Assembly: GCF_902506535.1 (NCBI RefSeq)
Contig: NZ_LR733827.1
Location: forward strand, 1,578,200-1,642,199
Length of the DNA stretch: 64,000 nucleotides
Source: Pseudomonas sp. 8Z
GTDB taxonomy: Bacteria > Pseudomonadota > Gammaproteobacteria > Pseudomonadales > Pseudomonadaceae
Reading direction: 5' to 3'
Shown piece after piece: positions 34,051-42,486 of the stretch (its first letter is position 1; every line of letters begins with the position of its first letter). The position numbers were made by a program, and so were the translations under genes. The notes beneath the pieces are model-generated. The model saw nothing but the letters and a program-made list of their open reading frames with translations. It made no database searches and was not told the origin of the DNA.

Positions 34051-34770
34051 TCAGAACGGATAAGGTTGTTGCCAGCGCTCGAAGATAGGCCGCAGCTCAC
34101 CGCTGGCCACTAGATGAGCCATGCGCTGATCGAAGACAGCAGCCAACTGACGCCCGCGCGGTGTTGCAGAGAAACCAAGCAACAACGGCAAATCAGTCAG
34201 CGCGGTCACGCGGTAACTATAGGGTTTGGGCGCAGTACGGAGCACGTCCTCTACCTCGGTTATCGAGTCGATATACAGATCCGCGTAACCGAGTTCGAGC
34301 ATACCGAGGATACCGTTACGACGCTGCACTTCCCGGTATTCGCGCACATTGGGCAGGTATTTCTGGAAACCGTAACCGTGCATCCAGGCCAGGCGATATT
34401 GGTTCAGGTTCGCCAAGCTCGGCACGGGCGTGTTCACGAGCCCCAAGGCGACGACATGGTCGTTGTCATAGTGCCATTTGGGGTAAATGGCCTTATCGAC
34501 TTCATCACGGTAGGCGCCAACCCAGGCATCGGCTTCGCCGCGCTGCACCAGACCGACAGAACGCGTGTAAGGCACGCTTTGAATCCGCAGGCGCAACCCA
34601 GCCGGTTCAAACACCTTGCGCAGCACATCCCAGGCCAGACCGCTGCCATCGGCATTGCTGTAGTCGCGCCAGATTTCGCTGACGATATGGATATCGCTCG
34701 TCTGCCCGTTCGCCCGCGCCAACGGCACACACACAAAAATCAGCAGCAGGGTCAGCCACCAATGTTTCAT
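34051..34770 (-). CDS. periplasmic solute-binding-protein-like (SBP_bac_3 family)
   Basis: The 239-residue protein begins with a signal peptide (LTLLLIFVCVPLARA) and has the bacterial extracellular solute-binding fold: TSDIHIVSEIWRDYSNADGS, RSVGLVQRGEADAWVGAYRD, YADLYIDSITEV. No ABC permease lies nearby, so it may be an orphan binding or sensor protein. The start is 3 bases after the pgpA stop, so it is probably read with pgpA. Its ligand is unknown. Confidence 0.8.
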   Translation of the reverse strand: MKHWWLTLLLIFVCVPLARANGQTSDIHIVSEIWRDYSNADGSGLAWDVLRKVFEPAGLRLRIQSVPYTRSVGLVQRGEADAWVGAYRDEVDKAIYPKWHYDNDHVVALGLVNTPVPSLANLNQYRLAWMHGYGFQKYLPNVREYREVQRRNGILGMLELGYADLYIDSITEVEDVLRTAPKPYSYRVTALTDLPLLLGFSATPRGRQLAAVFDQRMAHLVASGELRPIFERWQQPYPF

Positions 34771-34773
34771 GGC

Positions 34774-35307
34774 CTAGAGCCCCAATAACCAGCCATAGCG
34801 GGCCCAGCTCCAAACCAGCCCTTGCATCGCCAGCCAGGCGAATACACCCGCGATCACATCATCGAGCATGATGCCGACACCACCATGCACATGGCGGTCG
34901 ATCCAGCGAATCGGCCAAGGTTTGACGATATCGAACAGGCGGAACATGAGAAAGCCCAGCGCCAGCCAGACCCAGCCCTCTGGCACCAACCACAGAGTGA
35001 TCCACATGCCGACCATCTCATCCCAGACGATGCCCTCGTGGTCATGCACACGCAGATCATCGGCCACCTTGCCGCACAGCCAGAAGCCGAACAGCATGGT
35101 CACCCCGAGCATCAGCCAGTAGCCCCAATCGGGCAGCATCTGCCACAGCGGCACGAACGGCAACGCCACCAACGAGCCCCACGTACCGGGAGCCTTGGGC
35201 AGAGTGCCGGAGCCGAAACCGAAGGCCAGAAAATGCCAGGGATTACGCCATACCGAAGGAGGCACGTATTCGGCGGGAACCTGTTTGGGGTGATCGGTCA
35301 CACGCAC
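34774..35307 (-). CDS. pgpA: phosphatidylglycerophosphatase A
   Basis: It removes phosphate from phosphatidylglycerophosphate to make phosphatidylglycerol in the inner membrane. The 177-residue protein shows GFGSGTLPKAPGTWGSLVAL with the family's metal-binding site, HDHEGIVWDEMVGMW, and membrane segments. It lies 9 bases after thiL, in the common nusB-thiL-pgpA order. Confidence 0.95.
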   Translation of the reverse strand: MRVTDHPKQVPAEYVPPSVWRNPWHFLAFGFGSGTLPKAPGTWGSLVALPFVPLWQMLPDWGYWLMLGVTMLFGFWLCGKVADDLRVHDHEGIVWDEMVGMWITLWLVPEGWVWLALGFLMFRLFDIVKPWPIRWIDRHVHGGVGIMLDDVIAGVFAWLAMQGLVWSWARYGWLLGL

Positions 35308-35316
35308 TCCGCTGTG

Positions 35317-36270
35317 TCAGAAATGTTGGTAGCCGCGCTGCGGCACGTCGATGGCCTGCCCGGCCGCATCCAACAGGTGCACGCCGTGGCCGGCAACCAC
35401 CTGGCCAATCACGCGCACGTCAGGCCAGTCAGCCTGAATGCCAGACAACCGCTCAGGCGGCAAGGTAAAGAGCAATCGGTAATCGTCACCACCAGACAAG
35501 GCGCAGGACAACGCCCCCTCCTGGCCTGCCAGCGCGCGCAAGGCAGCAGACTGCGGGATTCGCTGCGCTTCGACCTGCAAAGCCACGTGCGATGCCTTGG
35601 CAATATGCCCGCAGTCGGCCAACAAACCATCGGAGATGTCCAGGGCAGCCGTCGCCTGCCCACGCAAGGCCTGCCCCAGCGCCAATTGCGGCATAGGCGA
35701 CCAATAGCGCGCCAGCAAGGGAGCCGCTATTTCTGCTGCGGCTTCGCGCTGGCCGAGCACCAGCGGCAAGGCACCGGCAGCATCGCCCAGTGCGCCACCG
35801 ACGCAGAGCAGATCGCCCACGCGCGCACCCGCACGCGTTAGCGCCTGAGCAACAGGCACACGGCCAAATACGGTCAGAGTCAAACTCAACGGGCCACGGG
35901 TGGTATCGCCGCCTACCAGCGCCAGCGCACAAGCTGCAGCCATGTGCTGCAGCCCACTGGCAAAAGCTTCCAGCCACGCGGCGTCGGCCTGGTCGAGAGT
36001 CAGCGCCAGCGTAAAGGCCATAGGCATCGCGCCCATCGCGGCGAGATCACTGGCGGCAACCGCCAGGGCACGCTGACCCAGCAGAAAAGGATCGCAGACG
36101 CTAGGGAAATGCACCCCGGCCACCAGGGTGTCGGTGGACACCGCCAGTTGCTCACCGGGCGGCAACGCCAACAGCGCGCAGTCGTCGCCGATACCGCCCA
36201 CCACGCCATCGCCCCCCTGCGCACAGGGGGCAGCGGCGAAGTAGCGCTGGATCAGCTCGAACTCACCCAC
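35317..36270 (-). CDS. thiL: thiamine-monophosphate kinase
   Basis: It phosphorylates thiamine phosphate to thiamine pyrophosphate. The 317-residue protein has the N-terminal GDDCALLALPPGEQLAVSTD metal/nucleotide loop, DLAAMGAMP and LSGGDDYRLLFTLPP. TPP is the cofactor of dxs in this window. It lies between nusB and pgpA, and the surrounding genes suggest read-through from the riboflavin unit. Confidence 0.95.
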   Translation of the reverse strand: MGEFELIQRYFAAAPCAQGGDGVVGGIGDDCALLALPPGEQLAVSTDTLVAGVHFPSVCDPFLLGQRALAVAASDLAAMGAMPMAFTLALTLDQADAAWLEAFASGLQHMAAACALALVGGDTTRGPLSLTLTVFGRVPVAQALTRAGARVGDLLCVGGALGDAAGALPLVLGQREAAAEIAAPLLARYWSPMPQLALGQALRGQATAALDISDGLLADCGHIAKASHVALQVEAQRIPQSAALRALAGQEGALSCALSGGDDYRLLFTLPPERLSGIQADWPDVRVIGQVVAGHGVHLLDAAGQAIDVPQRGYQHF

Positions 36271-36300
36271 GGCCCACTCCTAGCGCCAGGACTAACAGGC

Positions 36301-36780
36301 TCAACGCTTGTTCGCGCCGACTTCCGCTGCGCGCAGCTTGGGCGCCAGTTTGTCCAGAACACCATTGACGAACTTGTGCCCGTCGGTAGCGCCGAAGACC
36401 TTGGCCAGCTCGATACCCTCGTTGATCACCACCTTGTAAGGCACGTCTACGCGGTGCATCAGCTCGTAGGTGGACAGACGCAGAATGGCCAGTTCCACCG
36501 GATCCATGTCTTCCAAGGGGCGATCGAGCAAAGGCGCGAAAGCTTCGTCTAGCTCAGTTTTGTTGCGCGGTACGCCGTGCAGAATCTCGTGGAAGTAGGC
36601 CCCGTCGACCTTGCTGAAATCGTTGTCGACGCGGAACTGCGCTTCGATCTCATTCAGCGGCTGCCCGGCGATATGCCAGGAATACAGAGCTTGCATGGCC
36701 AGGGTGCGGGCTTCGCGGCGCGCCAGGATCTTGCCACTGGGGCCTTTTTTGGCCGGTTGGCCATTGCCGGAATTGCTCAC
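36301..36780 (-). CDS. nusB: transcription antitermination factor NusB
   Basis: It binds boxA RNA with NusE in rRNA antitermination. The 159-residue helical protein has ARRAEAR-like ARREARTLAMQALYSWHI, DFSKVDGAYFHEIL and YKVVINEGIELAKVFGATDG. Its start overlaps the ribH stop by 4 bases. The ribH-nusB pair is conserved in many bacteria. Confidence 0.95.
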   Translation of the reverse strand: MSNSGNGQPAKKGPSGKILARREARTLAMQALYSWHIAGQPLNEIEAQFRVDNDFSKVDGAYFHEILHGVPRNKTELDEAFAPLLDRPLEDMDPVELAILRLSTYELMHRVDVPYKVVINEGIELAKVFGATDGHKFVNGVLDKLAPKLRAAEVGANKR

Positions 36781-37253
36781 TTGGCCTCCAACTGCGCCAG
36801 CAGACTGACCATTTCCAGGGCAGACAGCGCAGCCTCAGCACCTTTGTTACCGGCTTTGGTGCCGGAACGCTCAATGGCTTGCTCGATGGAGTCGACGGTC
36901 AGTACACCGAAGGCGACCGGTACGCCGTATTCCATGGAGACTTGAGCCAGACCCTTGGTGCACTCGCCAGCGACGTATTCGAAGTGCGGCGTGCCGCCAC
37001 GGATGACCGCGCCGAGGGCGATGATCGCCGCGTACTCGCCACGCTGAGCAACCTTCTGAGTCACCAGCGGAATCTCGAAGGCACCCGGTGCACGGATGAT
37101 GGTGATATCGCTTTCCTGCACGCCGTGACGTACCAGGGCGTCGATGGCGCCACTGACCAGACTCTCGACGACGAAGCTGTTGAAACGGCCTACCACCAGG
37201 GCGTATTTGCCCTGCGGGGCGATGAAGGTACCTTCGATGGTCTTCAGGGTCAT
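36777..37253 (-). CDS. ribH: 6,7-dimethyl-8-ribityllumazine synthase
   Basis: It condenses the two riboflavin precursors; the enzyme forms an icosahedral or smaller shell. The 158 residues include VVGRFNSFVVESLVSGAIDA, RAPGAFEIPLVTQKVAQRGE, IALGAVIRGGTPHFEYVAGE and GVLTVDSIEQAIERSGTKAG. The ATG at 37253 gives the standard start MTLKTIEGTFIAPQGKYALV; a longer frame to 37364 has no homology. It follows ribBA after a 136-base gap. Confidence 0.95.
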   Translation of the reverse strand: MTLKTIEGTFIAPQGKYALVVGRFNSFVVESLVSGAIDALVRHGVQESDITIIRAPGAFEIPLVTQKVAQRGEYAAIIALGAVIRGGTPHFEYVAGECTKGLAQVSMEYGVPVAFGVLTVDSIEQAIERSGTKAGNKGAEAALSALEMVSLLAQLEAK

Positions 37254-37389
37254 GACGGGTCTCACATGGGTTAAAGAGCCGGGGCGGTTTGGCCCCGAAA
37301 ATAAAATCCGTGCTCCCTGGGGAGCGGGCTTTGCAGCCCTCCCCCGGCAATGGGAGAGGGTCAACAGGCGCGGCTTCTCCAGCCGCCCC

Positions 37390-38469
37390 TTAATCAGCCG
37401 GCAGGTATTCTACAACCTCGAGATCAAAGCCGGATATCGCGTTGAACTTCATCGGCGAACTCATCAGGCGCATCTTGCGCACGCCGAGGTCACGCAGGAT
37501 CTGCGAACCGGCACCGACCGTGCTGTAGGTTGCTGGCGTGCTCGACTGTTGACGCCCCAGCAACGACAGCAACTCAGGCCCGGTCAGCGGGTTGCCGAGC
37601 AACAGCACCACACCGCTGCCGGCTTTGGCCACTTCGGCCATGGCCGCACGCATGCTCCAACGCCCCGGCTGGTTGACCAGGAACAGGTCGCGCAGCGGAT
37701 CCATGTTATGCACGCGCACCAGGGTCGGCTCTTCGGCGCAGAGCGTGCCCAGAGTCAGCGCCATGTGCGCGGTGTTCTCCACGCCATCGCGGTAGGTCAC
37801 CAGGTTGAACTGGCCCAGTTCGGTATCCAGGGGTTGTTCGCTGATACGCTCGACCGTGCGCTCGTGGATCAGGCGGTAGTGAATCAGATCAGCGATAGTG
37901 CCGATCTTCAGGCCATGCTGCTCGGCGAATTTCTCCAGTTCCGGGCGACGCGCCATGGTGCCGTCGTCGTTCATGATCTCGCAGATCACCCCGCTCGGCT
38001 CGAAACCACCCATGCGCGCCAGGTCGCAGGCCGCCTCGGTATGGCCGGCACGCGCCAGCACACCACCGGGTTGCGCCATCAGCGGAAAAATGTGACCGGG
38101 GCTGACGATATCCTCAGCCACGGCGTTACGCGCCACGGCAGCCTGCACGGTACGCGCCCGGTCAGCGGCGGAAATGCCGGTGGTCACGCCCTCGGCGGCC
38201 TCGATGGAAACGGTGAACTTGGTGCCAAAACCCGAGCCGTTGCGCGGCGCCATCAGCGGCAGATTGAGCAGCTCGCAGCGCTCGCGGGTCATCGGCATGC
38301 AAATCAGGCCACGGGCAAAGCGGGCCATGAAGTTGATGTGCTCAGCGGTAACGCATTCGGAGGCGACGATGATGTCGCCTTCGTTCTCGCGGTCCTCGTC
38401 ATCCATGAGGATGACCATTTTGCCGGCGCGGATATCTTCGATCAGTTCTTCAGCGGTATTCAGAGCCAT
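37390..38469 (-). CDS. ribBA: 3,4-dihydroxy-2-butanone-4-phosphate synthase with a degenerate GTP cyclohydrolase II-like half (RibBA)
   Basis: The N-terminal half makes dihydroxybutanone phosphate from ribulose phosphate: MVILMDDEDRENEGDIIVAS, GLICMPMTRERCELLNL, ISAADRARTVQAAVARNAVA and GHIFPLMAQPGGVLARAGHT. The C-terminal half aligns with GTP cyclohydrolase II, but the zinc Cys set is absent (where RibA has SECLTGDALFSLRCDCG, this has VRVHNMDPLRDLFLVNQPGR). It probably does not cyclise GTP, and the separate ribA at 32660-33280 does. The ATG at 38469 gives MALNTAEELIEDIRAG, the family start. Confidence 0.92.
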   Translation of the reverse strand: MALNTAEELIEDIRAGKMVILMDDEDRENEGDIIVASECVTAEHINFMARFARGLICMPMTRERCELLNLPLMAPRNGSGFGTKFTVSIEAAEGVTTGISAADRARTVQAAVARNAVAEDIVSPGHIFPLMAQPGGVLARAGHTEAACDLARMGGFEPSGVICEIMNDDGTMARRPELEKFAEQHGLKIGTIADLIHYRLIHERTVERISEQPLDTELGQFNLVTYRDGVENTAHMALTLGTLCAEEPTLVRVHNMDPLRDLFLVNQPGRWSMRAAMAEVAKAGSGVVLLLGNPLTGPELLSLLGRQQSSTPATYSTVGAGSQILRDLGVRKMRLMSSPMKFNAISGFDLEVVEYLPAD

Positions 38470-38480
38470 AGCGGCGCATC

Positions 38481-39143
38481 TCACTTATTCAGGTAGCCGT
38501 GTTCAGCCAGAAAGCTTTCGGTCAGGCCCGAGGCCTTGGGTTCGGCAGCCTTGTCACCGAGCAGCAGACGCTCCAGGTAACGCGCCAGCAGATCCACTTC
38601 GAGGTTGACCTTACGCCCGGCCTGGTAGTCGACCATGATGGTTTCGGCCAACGTATGCGGCACGATGGTCAGCTCGAACTCGGCGCCATCGATGGCGTTG
38701 ACGGTCAGGCTGGTGCCGTCGACGGTAATCGAGCCCTTGTGCGCGATGTACTTGGCCAGCTCGCGCGGGGCGCGCACCTTGAACTGCACGGCGCGGGCGT
38801 TATCGGCGCGCGAGACGATTTCGCCGACGCCATCGACGTGACCGCTGACCAGGTGCCCGCCGAGGCGGCTGGTGGGCGTCAGGGCTTTTTCCAGATTGAC
38901 CGAGCTGCCAGGCTTGAGGTCGACGAAGGCGGTACGCGCCAGCGTCTCGCGGCTGACATCGGCCCAGAAGCCGTCGCCAGGCAGCTCAACGGCGGTCAGG
39001 CAGATACCATTGACGGCGATGCTGTCGCCGAGCTTGACGTCGCCCAGATCGAGTTTGCCGGTGGCCACGTAGACACGCACGTCGCCGCCCTTGGGCGTCA
39101 TGGCGCGGATGCTGCCGATGGCTTCGATTATGCCGGTGAACAT
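38481..39143 (-). CDS. ribE: riboflavin synthase, alpha subunit
   Basis: It dismutates lumazine to riboflavin. The 220-residue protein has two similar beta-barrel halves: MFTGIIEAIGSIRAM at the start and HLVSGHVDGVGEIVSRADNA mid-way, with DGTSLTVNAIDGAEFELTIV. The ATG at 39143 has GGAGGGC just upstream; a longer frame from 39176 lacks a domain. It is the first gene after the FMN riboswitch. It is called ribC in some pseudomonads. Confidence 0.95.
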   Translation of the reverse strand: MFTGIIEAIGSIRAMTPKGGDVRVYVATGKLDLGDVKLGDSIAVNGICLTAVELPGDGFWADVSRETLARTAFVDLKPGSSVNLEKALTPTSRLGGHLVSGHVDGVGEIVSRADNARAVQFKVRAPRELAKYIAHKGSITVDGTSLTVNAIDGAEFELTIVPHTLAETIMVDYQAGRKVNLEVDLLARYLERLLLGDKAAEPKASGLTESFLAEHGYLNK

Positions 39144-39271
39144 GCGCCCTCCGAACCTCGCTTGAAGATGATGCACAGCATGGATGAACTCCTGTTTTGG
39201 TCAAAAACAGGGCAAATGCCGATCGATAGGGATTTCACGGGCAGACACAGGCCACCCGAGGAGGGAATCCC

Positions 39272-39416
39272 GCTCTCTCTTTATCCGGACTATACCGTCG
39301 GCCTCGGAATCGCACCGGGTCTGCTTGACCTCGCGCGGCAGATGCCGTGGCGAGCGCTCGCGGGCTAGGTTCTACGAACCATTACCGCCGGTGGGGAGTT
39401 GCACCCCGCCCTGAGA
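39272..39416 (-). ncRNA. FMN riboswitch (RFN element)
   Basis: On the minus strand the classic RFN blocks occur in order: TCAGGGCGGGGTGCAACTCC, CCACCGGCGGTAATG, GCCCGCGAGCG, CAGACCCGGTGCGATTCCGA and GCCGACGGTATAGTCCGGAT with AAAGAGAG. It lies about 130-275 bases before ribE and controls the ribE-ribBA-ribH unit by binding FMN. The expression platform was not resolved; I saw no clear terminator between the aptamer and the ribE start. Confidence 0.95.
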
Positions 39417-39619
39417 ACGTGCGGCCCAACAAAGGGCCGCGTGGCGTTTTACCATATTTATCGCTGCGCCGCATGCAGCAGGTACGAGCCGTTTGCGGCG
39501 ATGTCGCGCATACCCATGCGCTTGCCGGATCTCGGGCGGGGTTGCGCTTCATTCGCGACCCTGACGGCGTCGGCGTCAGCCCTCTTCGCGGATAAATCCG
39601 CTCCTACCAACAGCGCGAG
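39417..39619. other. riboswitch promoter and repeat region between ribE and ribD
   Basis: This 203-base gap should hold the promoter of the riboswitch transcript. Near the right end, at about 39587-39607, CGCGGATAAATCCGCTCCTAC is a partial copy of the REP-like repeat at 21861-21932. No gene is supported here. Confidence 0.5.
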
Positions 39620-40738
39620 CTAGCTGCGCGCCTTGGGCACTGCGGTGATCTGCCAATCCTCGCCCACCGCACGAATATCGAGGATCTGCAGTTCCGGCGC
39701 CTCGGCCATGCGATTGAGCGGCAGGTCGAGCAAGGGCCGCGCACTGGAGCCAAGCAGCTTCGGCGCCATGAAAATGCGGTACTCGTCGACTAGCCCGGTA
39801 CGAGCGAAGGCCCCGACCAAGCGTGGCCCGGCCTCGACCAACACCTCGTTGACACCACGCCCAGCCAGCTCACGCAGCAACTTGCGCAGATCCACATGAC
39901 CATTGCTGCCCGGTACGGCCAACAGCTCGTGGCCATCCTCGTGATAACGGTCACGGGCAGCCGCCGCAGCACAGGTTGCGACCAGCGCCGAGCCAGCCTG
40001 GAAGAATGCCTTGTGCAATGGCACCCGCAGGCGCCCGTCGACCAGCACACGCAACGGCGGACGGCGCTGCGCCAGGGCCGTCAACTCAGCGCCCAGGCCC
40101 AACTCATCGGCGCGCACGGTCAGCCGTGCATCATCGGCCAGCACCGTGTCGGCGCCACTGAGCACCACGCTGGCCTGCGCCCGTAAACGCTGCACCTCGG
40201 CACGCGCGGCCGGGCCGGTGATCCATTGGCTTTCGCCACTGGCCATGGCGGTACGCCCATCCAGACTCATCGCCAACTTGACCCGTACGAACGGCAGGCC
40301 CTGCTCCATGCGTTTGATGAAACCGGCATTGAGTGCACGCGCCTCACTTTCCAGCACGCCACTGCTGACCTCGATGCCAGCCTCCAGCAGACGCTGCAGG
40401 CCACTGCCCGCCACCTGCGGGTTGGGATCCTGCATGGCAGCGACCACCCGGCTGACGCCAGCGGCGATCAAGCCATCGGCGCAAGGCGGCGTGCGCCCAT
40501 GGTGGCTGCAGGGTTCCAGCGTGACGTAGGCGGTGGCACCACGCGCCTTGTCACCGGCCTGGCGCAGCGCATGCACCTCGGCGTGCGGCTCACCGGCACA
40601 GGCATGCCAGCCTTCACCGACGATCTGCCCATCACGGACGATGACGCAACCGACACGCGGATTGGGATGGGTGGAGTACAGACCTTTGCGCGCCAGCTTG
40701 AGGGCGCGCGCCATAAACAGGTTATCGCGTTCGTTCAT
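39620..40738 (-). CDS. ribD: bifunctional riboflavin deaminase/reductase
   Basis: The enzyme deaminates and then reduces the pyrimidine intermediate. The 372-residue protein has an N-terminal CMP/dCMP-deaminase domain with HAEVHALRQAGD and PCSHHGRTPPC (zinc ligands), and a C-terminal reductase with VRVKLAMSLDGRTAMASGES and VLVEAGPRLVGAFARTG. Its start overlaps the nrdR stop (ATGA). It lies before the riboswitch on the same strand, so it is probably read with nrdR and not regulated by FMN. Confidence 0.95.
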   Translation of the reverse strand: MNERDNLFMARALKLARKGLYSTHPNPRVGCVIVRDGQIVGEGWHACAGEPHAEVHALRQAGDKARGATAYVTLEPCSHHGRTPPCADGLIAAGVSRVVAAMQDPNPQVAGSGLQRLLEAGIEVSSGVLESEARALNAGFIKRMEQGLPFVRVKLAMSLDGRTAMASGESQWITGPAARAEVQRLRAQASVVLSGADTVLADDARLTVRADELGLGAELTALAQRRPPLRVLVDGRLRVPLHKAFFQAGSALVATCAAAAARDRYHEDGHELLAVPGSNGHVDLRKLLRELAGRGVNEVLVEAGPRLVGAFARTGLVDEYRIFMAPKLLGSSARPLLDLPLNRMAEAPELQILDIRAVGEDWQITAVPKARS

Positions 40739-41202
40739 CGGCTTTTCGACGGCTCACGGGCCAGACGCTCGATCTCTTCACGAAACTCGTTGAGATCCTG
40801 AAAGCGCCGATAAACCGAAGCGAAACGGATATAGGCCACTTCATCGAGCTTGCTCAGCTCGGTCATCACCAACTCGCCGAGCACCAGCGACTTCACCTCG
40901 CGCTCGCCGGTAGCGCGCAATTGCTGCTTGATACGAGCGATAGCCTCCTCCAGGCGCTCGACGCTCACCGGGCGTTTTTCCAGCGCACGCTGCATACCGG
41001 CACGCAGCTTGTCCTCATCGAAAGGCTGGCGGCTACCGTCCTGTTTGATCAGGCGCGGCATGACCAGCTCGGCAGTCTCGAAGGTGGTGAAACGCTCACC
41101 GCAGGCCACGCACTCACGGCGGCGGCGTACCTGGCCGCCCTCGGCGACCAGGCGCGAATCGATAACTTTGGTGTCGTTGGCGGCGCAGAACGGACAATGC
41201 AT
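40735..41202 (-). CDS. nrdR: transcriptional repressor NrdR
   Basis: It represses ribonucleotide reductase genes according to ATP/dATP. The 155-residue protein has the zinc ribbon MHCPFCAANDTKVIDSRLVA with CVACGERFTTFETAEL and the ATP-cone region RPVSVERLEEAIARIKQQL. The ATG at 41202 is preferred over 41217 because the zinc ribbon begins at once in known members. The gene is upstream of ribD. Confidence 0.96.
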   Translation of the reverse strand: MHCPFCAANDTKVIDSRLVAEGGQVRRRRECVACGERFTTFETAELVMPRLIKQDGSRQPFDEDKLRAGMQRALEKRPVSVERLEEAIARIKQQLRATGEREVKSLVLGELVMTELSKLDEVAYIRFASVYRRFQDLNEFREEIERLAREPSKSR

Positions 41203-41301
41203 GGGAAATGCTGGCAAATGGCGGCAAAGGCGTCATGGTAGCGCATAGCAGCAGCAAGACAAATTAAGCTATGCAGGCCTGCCTCAAGAGCCTCAACCGC
41301 C

Positions 41302-41730
41302 ATGATTCGACACTTACCCACCCTGACTCTCGCCCTCGCCGCCCTGCTCAGCGCCTGCACCCATGCGCCTGAAACAGAGCCAGCGCCACCTGCAGCCGCC
41401 ACCCCTGCGCCAGTCAGCGCAACGGCTCCCGGCCTGCACGGACAACTGCTCGGCGTAGCCAGCGGCGCCGACGTCGAGCTGGCCCTGCTTGCCGTCGATC
41501 TGCGCGGTCGGCCTCGCCAACTGCTGGGCCAGGTGCGCCTGCGCGGCGACGGTGCGCCGTTGCCATTTCACCTGCCATTTACCGAAGCAGCGTCAGCCAG
41601 CGGCCAACGCCTCGAACTGCGCGGTCGCGTCAGCCACTCCGGGCGCCTGGTGCAGCGCCTGCCGACACGCACCATTGCCGAACTGAACGACCAGAACCTG
41701 GGCGCGCTGCATTTGGTACCGGCACCATGA
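41302..41730 (+). CDS. YbaY-like lipoprotein
   Basis: The 142-residue protein starts with a lipoprotein signal (LTLALAALLSAC, lipobox with Cys near residue 18) and a short Pro/Ala-rich linker. A YbaY-type beta domain follows (VELALLAVDLRGRPRQLLGQ, ending in RTIAELNDQNLGALHLVPAP). Its function is unknown. It overlaps the methyltransferase start by 4 bases, so the two are co-transcribed. Confidence 0.8.
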   Translation: MIRHLPTLTLALAALLSACTHAPETEPAPPAAATPAPVSATAPGLHGQLLGVASGADVELALLAVDLRGRPRQLLGQVRLRGDGAPLPFHLPFTEAASASGQRLELRGRVSHSGRLVQRLPTRTIAELNDQNLGALHLVPAP

Positions 41731-42386
41731 ATGCGCCGCAGCCACTGCAAAGCGCCTTGATCGAGCGAATCGGCGATGCTCGCCTGGTCGCCGAAACCTT
41801 GCCGCACACCGATATCGCCCTGTGGCTGATCGACGCCAGCAATATGGATCGCGCGTTCAACCCCGAGGAAACCCGGCGCATCCTCGAAGAGCCGCCCTAC
41901 TGGTGCTTCTGCTGGGCCAGCGGCCTGGTGCTGGCACGCTGGCTGGCCGAACGCCCGGAGTGGGTACGTGGCAAGCGCGTGCTGGATTTCGGCGCTGGCT
42001 CAGGCGTGGCGGCCATCGCTGCAGCCAAGGCTGGCGCCGCCGAGGTAGTGGCCTGCGATCTCGACCCGCTGGCGCTAGCCGCCTGTCACGCCAATGCCGA
42101 ACTAAACGCGGTGACGCTGAGCTACTCGGCGGACTTCTTCACCGAGCTCGATCGCTTCGATCTGATTCTGGTGGCAGATGTGCTCTACGATCGCGCCAAC
42201 CTGCCGCTGCTCGACCACTTTCTCAGCCGTGGCCGCGAAGCACTGGTGGCCGACTCACGGGTCAAGGACTTCCGACATCCGCTGTACCAGCGCCTGGCCC
42301 TACTCGACGGCTGCACCTGGCCGGACCTGGCCGAACCCGCCGAGTTTCGCCAAGTCAGCCTGTATCATGCACACCGACCGACGTAG
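41727..42386 (+). CDS. class I SAM methyltransferase (PrmA/ETFB-KMT-like)
   Basis: The 219-residue protein has the SAM motif VLDFGAGSGVAAIAAAKAGA, then VVACDLDPLALAACHANAEL, and the Asn/Asp catalytic-loop region ILVADVLYDRANLPLLDHFL, as in the nicotinamide/lysine methyltransferase group related to L11 methyltransferase. It probably methylates a protein; no substrate can be named. The stop TAG falls in a REP palindrome (42383-42405), which thus ends the gene. Confidence 0.85.
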   Translation: MNAPQPLQSALIERIGDARLVAETLPHTDIALWLIDASNMDRAFNPEETRRILEEPPYWCFCWASGLVLARWLAERPEWVRGKRVLDFGAGSGVAAIAAAKAGAAEVVACDLDPLALAACHANAELNAVTLSYSADFFTELDRFDLILVADVLYDRANLPLLDHFLSRGREALVADSRVKDFRHPLYQRLALLDGCTWPDLAEPAEFRQVSLYHAHRPT

Positions 42387-42405
42387 CCCGGATGCAATCC
42401 GGGAA
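42383..42405. repeat. REP palindrome overlapping the methyltransferase stop
   Basis: The arms GTAGCCCGGATG and CATCCGGG... form the family core GTAGCCCGGATGCAATCCGG, the same core as the copies beside the RAYT at 54069 and 54647. This isolated copy is away from the transposase. Its TAG supplies the stop of the methyltransferase frame. Confidence 0.85.
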
Positions 42406-42486
42406 ACAGGCACATCAGCGCCCCCCTTGTTTCACGAACCGCCTGCCCACATAAATAGTCCATTGCCCAGCCTTTCGAGACCGACC

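Noticed and set aside
39190..39271. terminator or anti-terminator of the FMN riboswitch
   Set aside because: The candidate stems were only 3-4 base pairs, not enough to claim an intrinsic terminator.
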